Source of the DNA: Terfezia claveryi
Lineage: Eukaryota; Ascomycota; Pezizomycetes; Pezizales; Pezizaceae
NCBI GenBank assembly: GCA_015179025.1
Contig: WHUX01000099.1
Span: forward strand, 62,001-126,000
Length of the DNA stretch: 64,000 nucleotides
Reading direction: 5' to 3'
Shown here: piece by piece, positions 1 through 11,827 of the stretch
How the letters are laid out: every line of letters starts with the position of its first letter
How positions within the stretch are numbered: position 1 is the stretch's first letter
Notes under the pieces: generated by a model
Seen by the model: the letters and a program-made list of their open reading frames with translations, nothing else
Told to the model about the DNA's origin: nothing
Databases searched by the model: none
Made by a program: the position numbers and the translations under genes

Positions 1-218
1 GAGAGAGAGGGGGGGGGAGGGGGGATGGAAACTCACCGCTTTGTCCTCTCCTTGTACAATACTCTATGCCCGCACTCCTTACACCGGATATGCTCTCCCT
101 TGTTGATGCTGACTCTGGACCCGCAGTCCGCGCATTGGTACCACATTGTGCCTGTGGCGGCGGAGGGACGGTGCGGGTTGCTTTGTCCGGATGGGGCTGT
201 GTAGCCGTCGCGGTTCAT
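1..218 (-). CDS. RPB12: RNA polymerase I/II/III shared subunit RPABC4 (Rpb12), 3' end outside window
   Basis: This is the small zinc-binding subunit shared by the three nuclear RNA polymerases. From the Met at 218 the visible protein is about 60 residues. A variable 25-residue head is followed by the conserved zinc ribbon, with Cys pairs at about residues 29/32 (CADC) and 46/49 (CKEC), and by the family ending RVLYKERTKR. The frame would stop right after RTKR, but that point is a good donor (CG|GTGAGT, intron from 36 downwards). The family normally continues for about seven more residues, so the last exon is inferred to lie beyond base 1. An upstream in-frame Met at 329 would add a Leu-rich leader that the family lacks, so 218 is preferred. 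Confidence 0.9.
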
Positions 219-500
219 CTTTCTTGTATTTGTGGGGGATTGTGGGGGACGTGGCTGTTGATGGGAGAACGCGGGTGTGGTGTTGAGCAAGAGTAAGAGT
301 AAGTAACGTTTACTTAGGCAGAACCTCATCTTACTAAATCATAATGAATGGAATTGCTTGGCGGTTTTTGTAGATCACGTGCGTGCGAACCTGTAAAGAA
401 GGATTTTATTGAACTTTTCGTAAAGGAAGTAAGGCCTGGTATGATGATGATACAATCTGCCTACACTGTAATAGAGAGCAATATCAATCCTCTATACTAC

Positions 501-1820
501 TCAGGTATGAGTTACAGTAGCGCCTCCATACGCCGGCTCCAGCACCTTCCAGTCACACTGTATGCCCTCCTGCGAGAACCTCGCCAAGATCTCCTCCGCG
601 ATGTGATCAAAGTTATGGGTAGCAAGTGCCAAGATTGTTGGACCAGCCCCAGAGAGGCATATGCCCAAAAGACCTGGATGTGATTGCGGAGTAACAGAGG
701 CAAGGATCTCAGGTAGCCCGGGAATCTATGAGAACAGTCAATGACGGTCAATGACGCCCTTTAATCTTCTGACCAAGATGCGGCTGCTCACCAAAGTCTT
801 GCGATACGGCTGGTGAACCTTATCCTGCATCGCTTGGAATATCAACTCAGCGTTTGGGGGCGACCGCGTCAATGCCGTTGTCAGCACTGCTAGGCGTTGG
901 AGGTTGAAAATCTGAAACCTATGGTAAGTCTCATTTCCCTCCCATGACAGTACAAATCTATATTGCTCACCAAATCTTGCTTCGAGTACTCCTGTGGAAG
1001 TACGGCTCTTGCTGAAGCAGTAGAGACCTCGAAGTTGGGGATAATTGCAATGGCCTTGATCTCCTTGGCCCACCCAAAGCGGATGTAATGACCTATTCCC
1101 TGTGGGGGCTGTGGGGGCTTCACTCCAGTGTCAATTCCTCCCGCAGGCTCTGGCAGGACTTCAGCCAAAGGAATCTCTTTCCTCTCCATATCCACCGGGT
1201 CCAGCTCCCGGAGGTATGAGCCAACAAAACCTCCAATCATGGCCGCGGTGACATTATCAGGATGACGCTCAATCATGAGACAAAAGTCCAGCATTCTGTC
1301 TTTAGACAGCCCCAATTGCCCAATGACATTTCCAAGCATGACTCCTGCAACGACGGCTGCCCCAGAAGAACCCAGTCCCCGCCCCAGCGGGATAGGGTTA
1401 ATGATGTGTACACGGGTCTCCGGTGGGAAAGCACGGTGGTCATGGCATCTCAGGACGTACAATGCTGTGCGAGTGATCAAGTTGGCATCCGCGTCGAGCG
1501 GGACATGGTCAGCACCATCCCCTTCGTAGGTGACCACACAATTCAATGGTGTGGTGGACTTGGTGATCGAGGTGTCGATGGTGACCTTGACCTCGAGCCA
1601 TATCGATAATGAGAGACCCACGACATCGAAGCCAGGGCCTAATGCACCAGCAATTCCATACTATTCAGCTAAAAAGTACATGAGACCTAAATTTGGATCG
1701 AGCTGACCTATATTTGCCGAGGAGCATGGAACCTCTGAATATCAAAATATAGAAGGTCAGTGAAGGATCAAGGGTTTTGAGTCATGGCTCAAAGATAGGA
1801 ATCGCACTTATACTGATCAT
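501..1820 (-). CDS. THR1: Homoserine kinase
   Basis: A GHMP-superfamily kinase that phosphorylates L-homoserine with ATP, the committed step from aspartate semialdehyde towards threonine; cytosolic. Five exons can be placed: 1814-1820, 1708-1734, 971-1638, 792-911 and 501-725, giving about 348 residues, normal for the family. The N-terminus reads MIKVPCSSANIGPGFDVVG, the usual substrate motif, and is assembled across two very small exons (7 and 27 bp). The ATP-binding glycine-rich loop PLGRGLGSSGAAVVAG and the HPDN motif follow, and the C-terminus has LSGAGPTILAL. The start was chosen because splicing ATGATCA to the next exon restores the family's opening residues. It is transcribed divergently from PIS1 across about 1.2 kb. 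Confidence 0.92.
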
Positions 1821-2714
1821 CGCTTCAGACTGTTATGTTCAATTTTCGACAACAAAAGCCGTTCAACAGCGGCCTGGACCTGGAGGGGAGAAGTTGTTTG
1901 TCTCCACCTTTGCAAGGGTCCAACGTCTGATTGGCTAGCCAAGATCGTTAAAGTTGGAAACACATTTCACAAATATAATTGTGTTGCCAAAGAAGCAATC
2001 AAGGATGTGATAATATTGAACGTCATCTTTACATAAAAATTATAATACGGCCTGGCCTCATCCCATCGCCGTTCATCCTTACTGTACCTTCCTTCTCCCC
2101 ATTTGTTTCAACTGCAAATGCGGGCGGGCGGGCTCCCTAGCTCTCGGCCGGCCAATTGCTGTCCTGTTTGTGCTTGTGCGTAGCAGCAGGCCTCTAAATA
2201 CTATTGATTGTTAGGAAGTGATATTATGCCCAGTACAAAGGGGGATGCGGGGAGGGTTCAACATCCGTGGTTGAGTGGGAGAAGCTGTCGGCGGCTTCCC
2301 GAGTCCCAGTTAGCCGCCCCCGGGCCTCCGAACATCTGCACGTGACTGTCTTGACAATCCTTTTCTAATACGGTAGCAAAATATACATCATCTTTTCTAA
2401 CATGGCAGTTTATATTACAACTAATGTTAACTATCTATACTTGTGGTATACAGACTACTTACTCCTCTATCGCCTAGGTAGTTAGTGCCATGACAGACTA
2501 GCTACTTCTTGTACCTACCTAATTCTCTCGGCAAATGAATTGTAGTCAGGCCCTCTTATGCCCTGCACGTAATCAACAAACGCTGGTCATTTACTTCTCC
2601 TATTTCATTTATCAAACATACCACTGCATCTCGGGGCCCATTCGTTCAAGTGCTTTAGCATCCTTCTGTGCCTTCCAATAATACTGTACCAAACAGTCGT
2701 GACTCTGTTTCCTG

Positions 2715-2747
<33 letters not shown>

Positions 2748-2980
2748 CATCACGGTAGGGCTGTGGATGGAACAGCCTCTAAGGTGTGTTACTTGTGGAC
2801 CGGTTGGCTGGCTGTGTTCTAGACATGGCTAGACATGCACAGAAGTTATACAGTCATAACACCCGTTCGTTCACTGACAAACTTACCTAAACCAGATCAT
2901 ACTTAGGTCTTGTCTTCGGAGTCTTCCGGCGCAACATTTCTCACCACACCGCTCTCTGACATCTCTCTCAGCTATATACG
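1821..2980. other. Divergent intergenic region, homoserine kinase / PIS1
   Basis: No coding region was found. It separates two divergent genes and presumably carries both promoters and leaders. A pure run of 31 A residues lies at 2715-2745, about 235 bp upstream of the PIS1 start, and there is a GC-rich patch of GGGC repeats near 2119-2135. No further structure was recognised. Confidence 0.5.
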
Positions 2981-3862
2981 ATGTCGAGATCACAAGCACG
3001 CTCAAGTAGCAATGGTGGCCTACAGACGGCAATGCAGAGACCTCCGCAGGAGTTGGAGGAGAACATCTTCCTTTTTGTACCAAATCTGATCGGTACGTAT
3101 CCTCTGCGAGAGAGTCCTTTTTAGACAAGTTGGCGGGGAGCATCAGGCGCTTCAGGTTCAGGCGACTGATGTCCAAATTATCAGGGTACTCCCGTGTTTT
3201 CCTCGCTGCCGCATCCCTCTACTACATGAAACAGCACCCCATAACGTGCTTCATCCTTTACTCCATCTCCTGTCTTCTAGACGCATTAGATGGCTACTTC
3301 GCACGCTCTCTTAACCAAGCAACAAAGTTCGGCGCAGTGTTGGATATGGTGACAGATCGATGTACTACCTCGTGCCTGCTATGCTATCTTGCCTCCGCGT
3401 ACCCTCAGTTCGCCGTCATTGGTATGGGATTGATCAGTTTAGACTTGGCCAGCCATTATATGCACATGTATGCCAGTTTGGAGAGTGGTAGCAAGAGCCA
3501 CAAGCTTGTGGACCAGAAAAGAAGCAAAATCTTGAACCTCTACTATTCAAACAACGTTAGCCCTCCCACCACTCATGCTGCCTCCTCGAGTTCTGCTACT
3601 AACGCTCCTATAGAAGGTTTTATTCTTGTTCTGCGCTTGTAATGAATTGTTCTTTCTTTCGGTTTACCTCCTCGCCTTCCCACGACTACGCGATCAGTGG
3701 TGGCCATGGGTCGCCGCAGTTATCACCGCCCCCTTGTGCTTTGGGAAGCAAGTCATTAGTGTTGTCCAGATGGTGAAGGCGGCGCACGTCCTTGCGGAGG
3801 GTGATTTGGAAGCCAGAAGGAAGCAAGGTTTGGTGGGCGGTGCTGGAAAGCGGGAAGATTAA
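2981..3862 (+). CDS. PIS1: CDP-diacylglycerol-inositol 3-phosphatidyltransferase (phosphatidylinositol synthase)
   Basis: Makes phosphatidylinositol from CDP-diacylglycerol and myo-inositol, as an integral ER membrane enzyme. Exons 2981-3092, 3185-3555 and 3614-3862 give 243 residues, a usual length. The catalytic CDP-alcohol phosphatidyltransferase signature DG-x2-AR-x8-G-x3-D-x3-D is visible as LDALDGYFARSLNQATKFG followed by AVLDMVTDRC. Several hydrophobic helices follow, including the one around WWPWVAAVITAPLCFG. The start gives a polar N-terminal tail ending FLFVPNLIGYSR, typical of fungal Pis1. The CDP-DAG-producing synthase CDS1 lies about 7 kb away in the same window. Confidence 0.93.
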
Positions 3863-5560
3863 AAATATGCTTACATCTAGGAGTTGACAGCTAAAATCGG
3901 ATGGACAAAGAGGCACTAGCCTAGGGGGAAAAATAGGGCCATCTCGTGTAGATCTCGGAGATGGATATGCCCTTGATGTCGTTCTGGGTTATGGGACTGG
4001 AAATCTCCAATGCAAGATAGTGACTCCAGACTTTGAACCTGCCGTTGCCGTGCTAAGAGATTGGAGTTCCATTCTTTCTTGTCTTTCTTTCCAGAGCATC
4101 TCTTTTGTTGCACTTACTACATTTTTGTAATTCGGCTTTCTTGTTTTAACTCCGATCCCCAAAATCTATCGGATTTGGGACTGCTCTAGGGTATGTAGGA
4201 TTTGCAATTATATTTTATGTCGCTTGAGGAACTGTGGCGATGCTACTTAAGAAATGTTAGCGTACCGCTGTTGCTGATCCATGCACGTGGCGTAAGCTCA
4301 AACGCCCTTTCCTAATATTTCGTAGCCAAAAGCTACCCATGACGTACCCGACCTGGTGCTTTGAGCACAGTCTTGAGTGAGTGGGTGCTTATGACCCAAC
4401 ACCTCTGACCCTGTTCCACTTTAAAAGCTTGCGTCTCTAACTGCCCCCTTTCTCTTCACTGCTAACCTTCCACATCATTAGCATTCCGGACTAGGTACTA
4501 CATGTTACATCCGTTCCACGCCAGTGGCAAGAAGCTGGATGTTGAACAGAGTTATAGGTCTGATACCCGCCAGGCAACTTACTTGTAGTTGCATGTTAGC
4601 CCAGGCCGTTAGCAACAACAATGGAGCACCAGTAGAGCGTTAGAAGGCACTGTTGAGATTATCAGCATCCTCATAGGAAATGGCCACTTTGTCGACGTCG
4701 AGAAGTTCGTTGAGCCTCTTCAGAACTCCGGCATAGCAGACATGGCATATATCCCGTGGTGGTGCAACAATACACTACTACAATACAATCAATTACAATC
4801 AATGGCAAACTTTAGGGGATCTTATCCTTCAGGACAAGCGGGTCATGGACTACAAGGCCGATGAAACTCCAATAGCATATATATTGGACGAGTTTACATA
4901 TAAGGCCGGGCCCGATGGCTTCCAAGGGCTCAAGAGCGGCAATTTAGGGTTTGAGAATGGCTGCTCTGCCTTCCATGACTTCATTCCATACAGCATAAAG
5001 TCGTCAAGAGATAGTGACCGGATTAGAAATATTCCCCTCCATGGTTTGGCCCTGAAAGCCCAGCGGGTATCGCCACGAGAGACAGTTGAAGAGGGAGGGG
5101 CAACTGGGGAGGGAGGAGTAGTGGATCGAGCATAGCTGGTGGTAGCAGCGTCGAAACGGAAACAGCAGGAGCAGGAGCTGATACTGGAGCTGGGCGCGAC
5201 GTAACAGGAAGTTGTTGCTTCCTGGTCTGCAGGTCGCGCTGGATCAGAGCACACGGCGCAGGAAGCTTAACTCTGCCCACTTACTGTATCATCAGTTTCC
5301 CGATGCAGGTAATTTTATAGGTATGCACCAACGAACGATCTGTAGGGCTGGAAATTTTTTTTTTTTTGCCCCTGCCCCATTGCCAAGATTTTAACCTACT
5401 CAGATAGTCACGAAGGTATATATCGTATATATATTTAGGAACTTTTGGAGCCTCTATGTATTATCATTAAGGGCTTCACGACGATGCGTATGTAGCTAGG
5501 TTTAGGGAGACAACAGTTTGTAAACACGCATATTATCAAACACAATAAAGGCCAACACGC
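3863..5560. other. Intergenic region between PIS1 and SRP receptor beta (convergent), no assigned gene
   Basis: About 1.7 kb between the 3' ends of two convergent genes. Open frames exist (4845-5135 on plus, 4850-5254 on minus), but they overlap each other, resemble no family I know and show no splice pattern. Around 4640-4740 the minus strand reads an acidic stretch ending DVDKVAISYEDADNLNSAF then stop, which could be an exon relic but cannot be joined to anything. A run of 11 T lies near 5357. Confidence 0.35.
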
Positions 5561-6533
5561 CTACAGACAGCTCCCCAGCCACTGCCTCCAATGAGCACAA
5601 TTCCCTTTCTCAACACTTCCTCCCTTGAAGGTCACATCAACGCCAACCTCCTCCATCATTTCCATCTTGAACTGCCCCTCCCCGCCATCCCCAAGCCACT
5701 CATTCTCATCATCTGCATCAACCGCATCCACCCCAGCCACTCCCGAATCCCTCAAACCCTTGGCTCTAGATTCCCGTATTCTCGTAATCTCCTTCTCCAA
5801 CATCGCCTTGATCCTCGTCGGGGGTAAAGCCGTGAACAAGTCATTCTTATTGCACGCGATTAAAACACTAATCTTGTCCTTTCCCGCCCTCTTTTGCAGC
5901 GCCAACAGTACATCATGTAAGTATTCCGCCACCTTAGTCATCTCATCCGCACTATCGACGACAAAGATCAAGCCTTTAATCTTGCTGGTAGTAGTGTGCT
6001 TATCAAGTTCTGCCATTGCAATATTGCGGAGTTTTGCGTGGCCCGGTGTATCCACCATAAAGAACCTCTTCACTTCCTTTCGAACAGACGTGTCATTTTC
6101 GGAGCGGTATTGCGAAGAGGCGCAAATGGACGCTGGGAGGCCACATTCCAAGGACAATGTGGTTTGCGAAGTTTGCGTAGTAGCAACATCAACAACAACA
6201 GCTCCTCCCACTTCCAGCCCTTTTTCAAACTATAAAATCATTAAAAAAGGTTTCAGTATTTTTTTTTTTTTTTTTTTTTTTTTTTATCTTTGTTTTCTTC
6301 TCTAAGAAGTAGTAGTACCGAGTAGTAGTAGTAGTAGTGGTAGTAAGGGTGGCACATACCCATAGACATAACCTCGTCTTTCCGGACCCCGAAGGCCCAA
6401 GAAGCAAGAACTTGGGTAAACTGGCAGCGGCGCTGGATGTAAAGATGAAAAAGTGCAGAATTATAGGTACAAGTGCAATAAGAACCGTCACTATGATTAG
6501 CATTGGAGTCGATGGCGAGAATATTGTGTCCAT
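5561..6533 (-). CDS. SRP102: Signal recognition particle receptor subunit beta
   Basis: ER membrane GTPase that anchors the SRP receptor alpha subunit and regulates hand-over of ribosome-nascent chains to the translocon. Two exons, 6360-6533 and 5561-6229, give about 280 residues. An N-terminal membrane segment (MLIIVTVLIALVPIILHFF) is followed by the P-loop GPSGSGKT, the G3 motif as VDTPGHAKLR, and the G4 motif as ACNKNDLF. A long acidic insert near the C-terminus (DAVDADDENEWLGDG) is common in fungal homologues. The intron carries an uninterrupted T27 run on the plus strand (6259-6285) and a TAG-rich stretch (6308-6344). Confidence 0.93.
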
Positions 6534-6936
6534 AATTGTGTTGTGTTGGTGATGTGGGCCGGTAGGTAGTTGAGCGAACGTTTGCTTTGTTATCGGGCGG
6601 CTTATTTATTTAGAAATGTGGTAACTTTTGGGGAGAGGCGCTAAGCTAAGCTACAACCGGGTCTCAGTCGACATCTCCCCAAGTTGGTAATTGACCCACT
6701 AGAGGAACACTGGCCATGTGTTTTTACTGGGATAAGGTGCCCTTTTTCCCCCTATGCATTTATTTATTGGCGCAGTGATTTTGAGAGGAAGAAGGCTATG
6801 CGCAAATTACCTATCAGACTGTAGTTTTGTCAATAATACAGGAGATATCCTAGCCGTAAAGTACAAGTAGACAGAATAAATGGTACGAAATGAAACATAT
6901 ATGGCAAAGAAAGACGAAGGATCAACCGAGCTCCTG
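6534..6936. other. Intergenic, upstream of SRP receptor beta and downstream of VPS36
   Basis: Both neighbours are on the minus strand. No coding frame or repeat of note was seen. The segment presumably holds the SRP receptor beta promoter and the VPS36 3' end. Confidence 0.4.
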
Positions 6937-9001
6937 CTAGGCACCCCCAGCAGTAGGCGCCATAAAGTTGACCCAAAATCTTACTCCCTCAACCCCCACC
7001 TCCCTACACAGCCATCCCTTCTCTTCCGCCATCTCGAGCTCCTCACTCGCAACACCAACACTCCATCCAAACTTCTCCGCCGCTTCCAGGGCGGTAACCG
7101 CCCTCCCCCAATCACCAGTCTTTGCCGCCTCCGTAGCATCTCTGACATTCGGTGCCCCCATCCAAGACATTATCTTCTTCACGGTAGCTTCATCGGTGTG
7201 ACCAGCCTCGTGCACAACCAGGATCCCGCTTTTAAATTTTCGAAGCCTGACAGGTAGCTTTAGTTTCTCAAATAGTCCTGCTGCCCTCTCCATATCCGTT
7301 GGAGATATCAAATCAATCCCCCGGGCACGATTATACATTGCCCAAAGGTCGACTAAAGTAATAACCCCCCCTTCCCGTTTTAAGATAGCTCTCCTGTCAT
7401 CAGAGATGAACTCGGCGATTTGCCGGGCTAGGTCAGCGAGGTAAAGGTCAGTGGACACTTGGTCTTTGCTGATTGTGGAGAGGCCTAGTGCCATTGTGGA
7501 GGACTGTAGGGCCTTAGCAGCCTCTGAAGATGATGGGGATTGTTGTGATGCAAGCCGAGTAGCAAATGATTCTGCCAGAGCAACCTATGAGAGGTATTAT
7601 TAGTGACGGCCAACAAGTGCCCATCAGAGTAGATGGGATGTTACCATCTCTTTAGCTCTACTCATTAGTGATTCCAAGTCATCCAGGGCTCCTCTCATAA
7701 CAATATCATTATTCTTCCTAACAGAGTCTCCCTGCCACTCCAATGCACCAATTCCGAGAAGTTTCGCTCTCCCACCCATGCTGGTAGCCCCTTGTATATC
7801 TGGAGAGATATCGCCTTCCCCTCTACGCCTCGGTTTCGGTACAGGGGGTGCGTTTTGAAGAAGCCATTTTCGTTGTATCATTACATTCTTGAGCTTCTCA
7901 TAAAATGCTGGCGCACCGCCAGCTCTGAAAGAAAACTTGACATAATCAATTGGCCACTCTCTCCTATCTTGAGACTCTCCAACAATGGCCCTGGGGAGTC
8001 CGTTCGATCTATATTATCAGCAAGAGCTCTGTCGGGAATATCTGCTGATACCAGTCGCTCTCCACACATCTCACAAGATGTAAGGGATGGATGGTTCTCA
8101 AACGTGCATCGTGGGCAAGCAAAACCGAGACTGCTTTGCTTTGAAGGAGCATATGTCTCATGCCGAATTTGAGAAGGAGCGTTGGGACTGTTGCTCAATG
8201 ATGGAAACTGTGGGATGGATAGAGAGAGGTTTTGAGCTACAAGGGCTTTATCAACAACAGAGGGCTGTGGTCGAATCCCGCATGCCAGACAAGGGGGTAT
8301 AGAGCTGGCAATTGTCACTTGAGGCACATAATTTGAAGGTACTGGATTAGAGAAAGTACAAATGGGGCATATCCAGGTACTCCCTTGAGGCCGTATAGCT
8401 GGGGAAGCAGCCACGGGAGTCAAGCTTCGCGGCGATGCACTACTGGAGGAACGTCCCGGAACAGACGCGGGAGTTCCAGTGGTGGGGGCGGTTGCTGATT
8501 GATTAAGGTAGAATGTGATTTTCGGAGATGATCTAAGGAAGCCAGCCTAATACCCACATCTTTGTCTATCAGCATTGACATATTGACAGCCTACATGATA
8601 TAGCATTATTCTATGGTCCCAGGAAACTAACGTAGTAGTCGTAGCGGTCCACATCACTCAAGTCCACAACTGTGGAGTATTTTCTAGGCTCGGAATTATC
8701 GACATAGCAAACTCGGTGGGTGGTAAGATATGCGCATCCGTTTTGATAATTAGGTATCTTGAATCTCCTAGAGGGTATTAGTACGTCTGATGAATCATAG
8801 AGTATAGACTATCGCAGGAGATGGAAGTACCCGCTATACAGCCCAACAACATCTTGAACGAATACAAAGGTCTGGATGTCGAGGATGATATGTATCAGCC
8901 TGAGCAAGTGGCGAAAATTAAATATATCGGAGCATTTGATTTACCTCCTCGGGGAGTAATTGAGGTCGAGCCGCCAGTGTTAGTTCAAGTCTTTTGAGCA
9001 T
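6937..9001 (-). CDS. VPS36: Vacuolar protein sorting protein 36 (ESCRT-II)
   Basis: ESCRT-II subunit that binds ubiquitinated cargo and endosomal phosphoinositide during multivesicular body formation. The N-terminus was rebuilt from small exons. It opens MLKRLELTLAARPQLLPEE; after an intron comes TFVFVQDVVGLYSG; after a second intron with branch site TACTAATAC comes RFKIPNYQNGCAYLTTHRVC. Together these are the GLUE domain. Two NZF zinc fingers follow, with visible Cys pairs in WICPICTF and FACPRCTF and then SCEMCGERL. The EAP30 winged-helix region ends the protein, with MALGLSTISKDQVSTDLY and ILVVHEAGHTDEATVKKIM. Two NZF insertions in the GLUE region resemble the yeast arrangement. A second ESCRT gene, VPS24, is in this window. 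Confidence 0.92.
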
Positions 9002-10229
9002 CTCTTTGATTAGACATCCAGGAGAGCTTGATGTTCATGCGCGGGGCACAGCTGCACACCTAAAAGGTAGTGGTGCATGAATGACATTAGCCAAGACAAA
9101 TTGGGGTTTACCCTCATATTTTATTATAATCACCCGACTATCGTACTCTTAAGGAGTGAGCTGGAAAAATAGCAGAAGTACTGCCTATCCTTAGAAACTG
9201 ACTTCAGAAGGGAGGATAACAAATTCCAGAATTACCGGAGGAATGCAGGTGAGGAAATGTTTCAGAGTGATCACTGACATATAGAGGAAAAACTACTCAA
9301 CAGGTGGACAGAGGTTGAAGTTTAGGGAAGAGGTTTATGATGAAGTAGAAAAGAAGTATAGCTATTTTGTGAGAATTATACGGGTCCATTTAGCGCCACT
9401 ACTTACCGAGATGGCCAGGCAATTCCAGACTTGCAGAGTAGAGCAGCTGGATAGTAACCAAAACATGGTCTGGTACACTGAAAGTTTATACATAGTTACT
9501 GTTACAACGACAAACTCAGATACTTGAGGTGGTAGGATCGGTCGTCACGGTTAGCTTTCTTATAATGGAACGGGTCCAGCAAAAAGGTAAGTTATGTTGG
9601 AAGATACATGGTTCTGATTCTTCATTTCTTTTAGAGCGATTTCATGAGTTCATCATTAGCGTTTTAAAGGTTACGGTTAGGACCCCGTCGAGGTGCATGT
9701 TCTGACAATTTTGGTTGTGGGCAGTCAAGAGTGCAATTTTGGCCATCATAGGTACACTATGGGAATATTAGTGATTATCAGCGATACACACCGTTTACAG
9801 AATTGTATCGTACAGGACCCATCACCGCTATATATCCACAGAATAAGTGCTCTGGCTGAATAGAACAACCGCTACACACCGGTGGCCCTTTGGCCGGGAA
9901 TCGTTAATAATATCAACAGAACGTAAAATATGAACCCAAACCCTTACTCCAAATGGATGCTCCCCAGTCGGTGATGAAACCCTAGTTCTGCACGCTGCTC
10001 GACTTGTCCTATCCGACGTATACCGCCCCAAACGCTCTTGACTACCAGCACCTCTCTCAAGAAAGTCGAGAAAAACAAATAAATTATGTAAGATATGCAC
10101 AGACTTGCTCGGTGTTTCTGATATACAGCCCGACGGCATGGTTAATCGTAACTGGATAGGGTTTTTAGTTTCCGTTTTGAAGCAAACCATTCCAACATTC
10201 TAGGATCTAAATTCAATGTCGCATTAGTT
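9002..10229. other. Intergenic region between VPS36 and CDS1, no assigned gene
   Basis: About 1.2 kb. A 70-codon plus-strand frame (9315-9527) and a 120-codon minus-strand frame (9828-10190, ending about 40 bp short of the CDS1 stop) are open, but neither resembles a known family. No repeat or RNA gene was recognised. Confidence 0.35.
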
Positions 10230-11827
10230 TCACTTCAGGAATTTCCGATATAACGGGTAGTGGCCCACCTTCTCGTTTACAACACCCTGGCCAACAAGAT
10301 ATTTCTGGAGGCCATGCACAACTTCGAGCTGTTGCTCTTGAGACAAACTAGTGATGACTGTCTCCAAAACATCACCAACAGTGACAGGTGCGTACGTGGC
10401 TATGAAAGACTGATAGTACATATACGAGAAGAACCCCATAATAAACTGGCAGTCCATCCTATCTAGAAGAATTGTCAGCGTTATTAATTTGTTCATAATC
10501 TTCATCTTATTATCATCAATAAATTTACCTGTGATTCCTCCATGACCAGGAATAGTCTCCCCGAAGTCTTTGAGCTTGAAAGTTCGCTTCAAGCCACTTG
10601 CGAAGAAACCACCGAATGGGGCAATGAGACTAGCAAAAGTAGCCATTGCCAGGATATGAAACTGCATTGGAGCAACGACTATCGTCTGATGTCCCAAGAC
10701 CAAAGGTCGTAGCCATACTGGGATAAGATACTCACGCGGAAGGAAAACCGGATTTGGAGAACACTCCAAACCTGTAAAAGCGTTCGCACCCAAGTCCCTA
10801 ACTGGGCATATGAAATATTTGTAGCGCATGAGCAAATTTGTCATTCCCAATCCGAAAATGATGGTCCAGATCCATGCCCCAACGAAACCTTCCACGGTCT
10901 TCTTTGGCGATATCTTGATCAATTGGGTTCGGCCAAAGGTAATACCACAGATGTAGGCGAAGATATCGTTAGTGATCACAAGGGAAACAGGTAGGAAGAA
11001 CCAGATCATGCCCTCGAAGATATTGTTGATGATAAAATGTGCCTGTACAACCAACAAGTAAAGTGCCATATGTGTCCAAGCGAATTGCGTGAATTGGAAC
11101 TTGTAATGCCCCTTCTTGAGGGTAGCCACAAAAAAGACGAAGCCTGCGCACACAAACCCATCAGCATCAGCTGCCATTGCTCAACTACACCAAGGAGGAA
11201 TTTATGTTACCGAAAACATAGAGCATGAAGCTGAGAAATCGATGGTGTGTTGCTAATGGGCCCAGGAAAGCATCCACCACCACGATGTGTTTGAAATAAT
11301 ATATTACGCTCTCTCCATACAGATAGAACATTGTTGTAGCCAAAAAGTACCAGTTAAGGCCCTTTGTGAATTGAAGTTTCTTCTCCCTTGACGGCACGTT
11401 CGCTATGGCAATGACCTCTTTGAATGTTATGACTTGCACCGCCGTCACAATGGCCAAAATGTATAGATGTCCCGCCGCCATGGCACCGAAGAAAATGCCT
11501 ATCATTACAAGTGTCCATATTGTTCTTGTTATGAAGGTCTGTTTTTTCTTCTCATATTCTGACTCCTGGGGAATGTCCTGAAGTTTTCCATACATTAGCT
11601 ATGAATTTGACTAAGGCGAGGCTATGGTGTGTGGACATTTGTAGTCGGGGGCCGTGCGGGTGGAAAGTACAGACCTTTATAAGAGATTTGTCGTCATCAT
11701 CGTCTTCTGGGAGTGCCGTCAACTTTACAGGACTGGTAGGTATCGAATTTGAATCACTGTAAACTCCGTCTGTGGAACCAAATTGGTTCCGATGTGGGAA
11801 CTTTACATTCCTCCGAGGCTTCGCCAT
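10230..11827 (-). CDS. CDS1: Phosphatidate cytidylyltransferase (CDP-diacylglycerol synthase)
   Basis: Converts phosphatidic acid and CTP to CDP-diacylglycerol, the precursor for phosphatidylinositol, phosphatidylserine and cardiolipin; multi-pass ER membrane enzyme. The exons start at 11827 (polar head with an acidic EDDDDDKSLIK), continue through 11595-11213 with several membrane helices, and end at 10230. The family signature is present around SPKKTVEGFVGAW and SGLKRTFKLKDFGETIPGHG, followed by GIT-DRMDCQF. The join between GIT and DRMDCQF crosses a 66-bp intron at 10463-10528 that is a multiple of three and has no stop, so it can be misread as coding. The product of this enzyme is the substrate of PIS1, about 6.4 kb away. 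Confidence 0.93.
10463..10528 (-). other. 66-bp stop-free, frame-preserving intron in CDS1
   Basis: The segment begins GTAAAT and ends TTCTTCTAG on the minus strand, with a branch-like CGCTGAC. It is a multiple of three and open, and would insert 22 residues (GKFIDDNKMKIM...) into the conserved HGGIT-DRMDCQF catalytic motif. Family conservation argues that it is removed. Confidence 0.75.

Noticed and set aside
219..329. RPB12 start at 329 with a Leu-rich leader
   Set aside because: Shared RNA polymerase subunits carry no signal peptide; the Met at 218 gives the normal length.
4845..5280. Overlapping open frames on both strands
   Set aside because: No recognisable family, no splice pattern, and the two strands cannot both be coding; too weak to call a gene.
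8821..8998. 58-codon plus-strand open frame starting MEVPAIQPNNILNEYKGLDV
   Set aside because: It lies exactly antisense to the first exons and introns of VPS36, whose GLUE domain is clearly encoded on the other strand.
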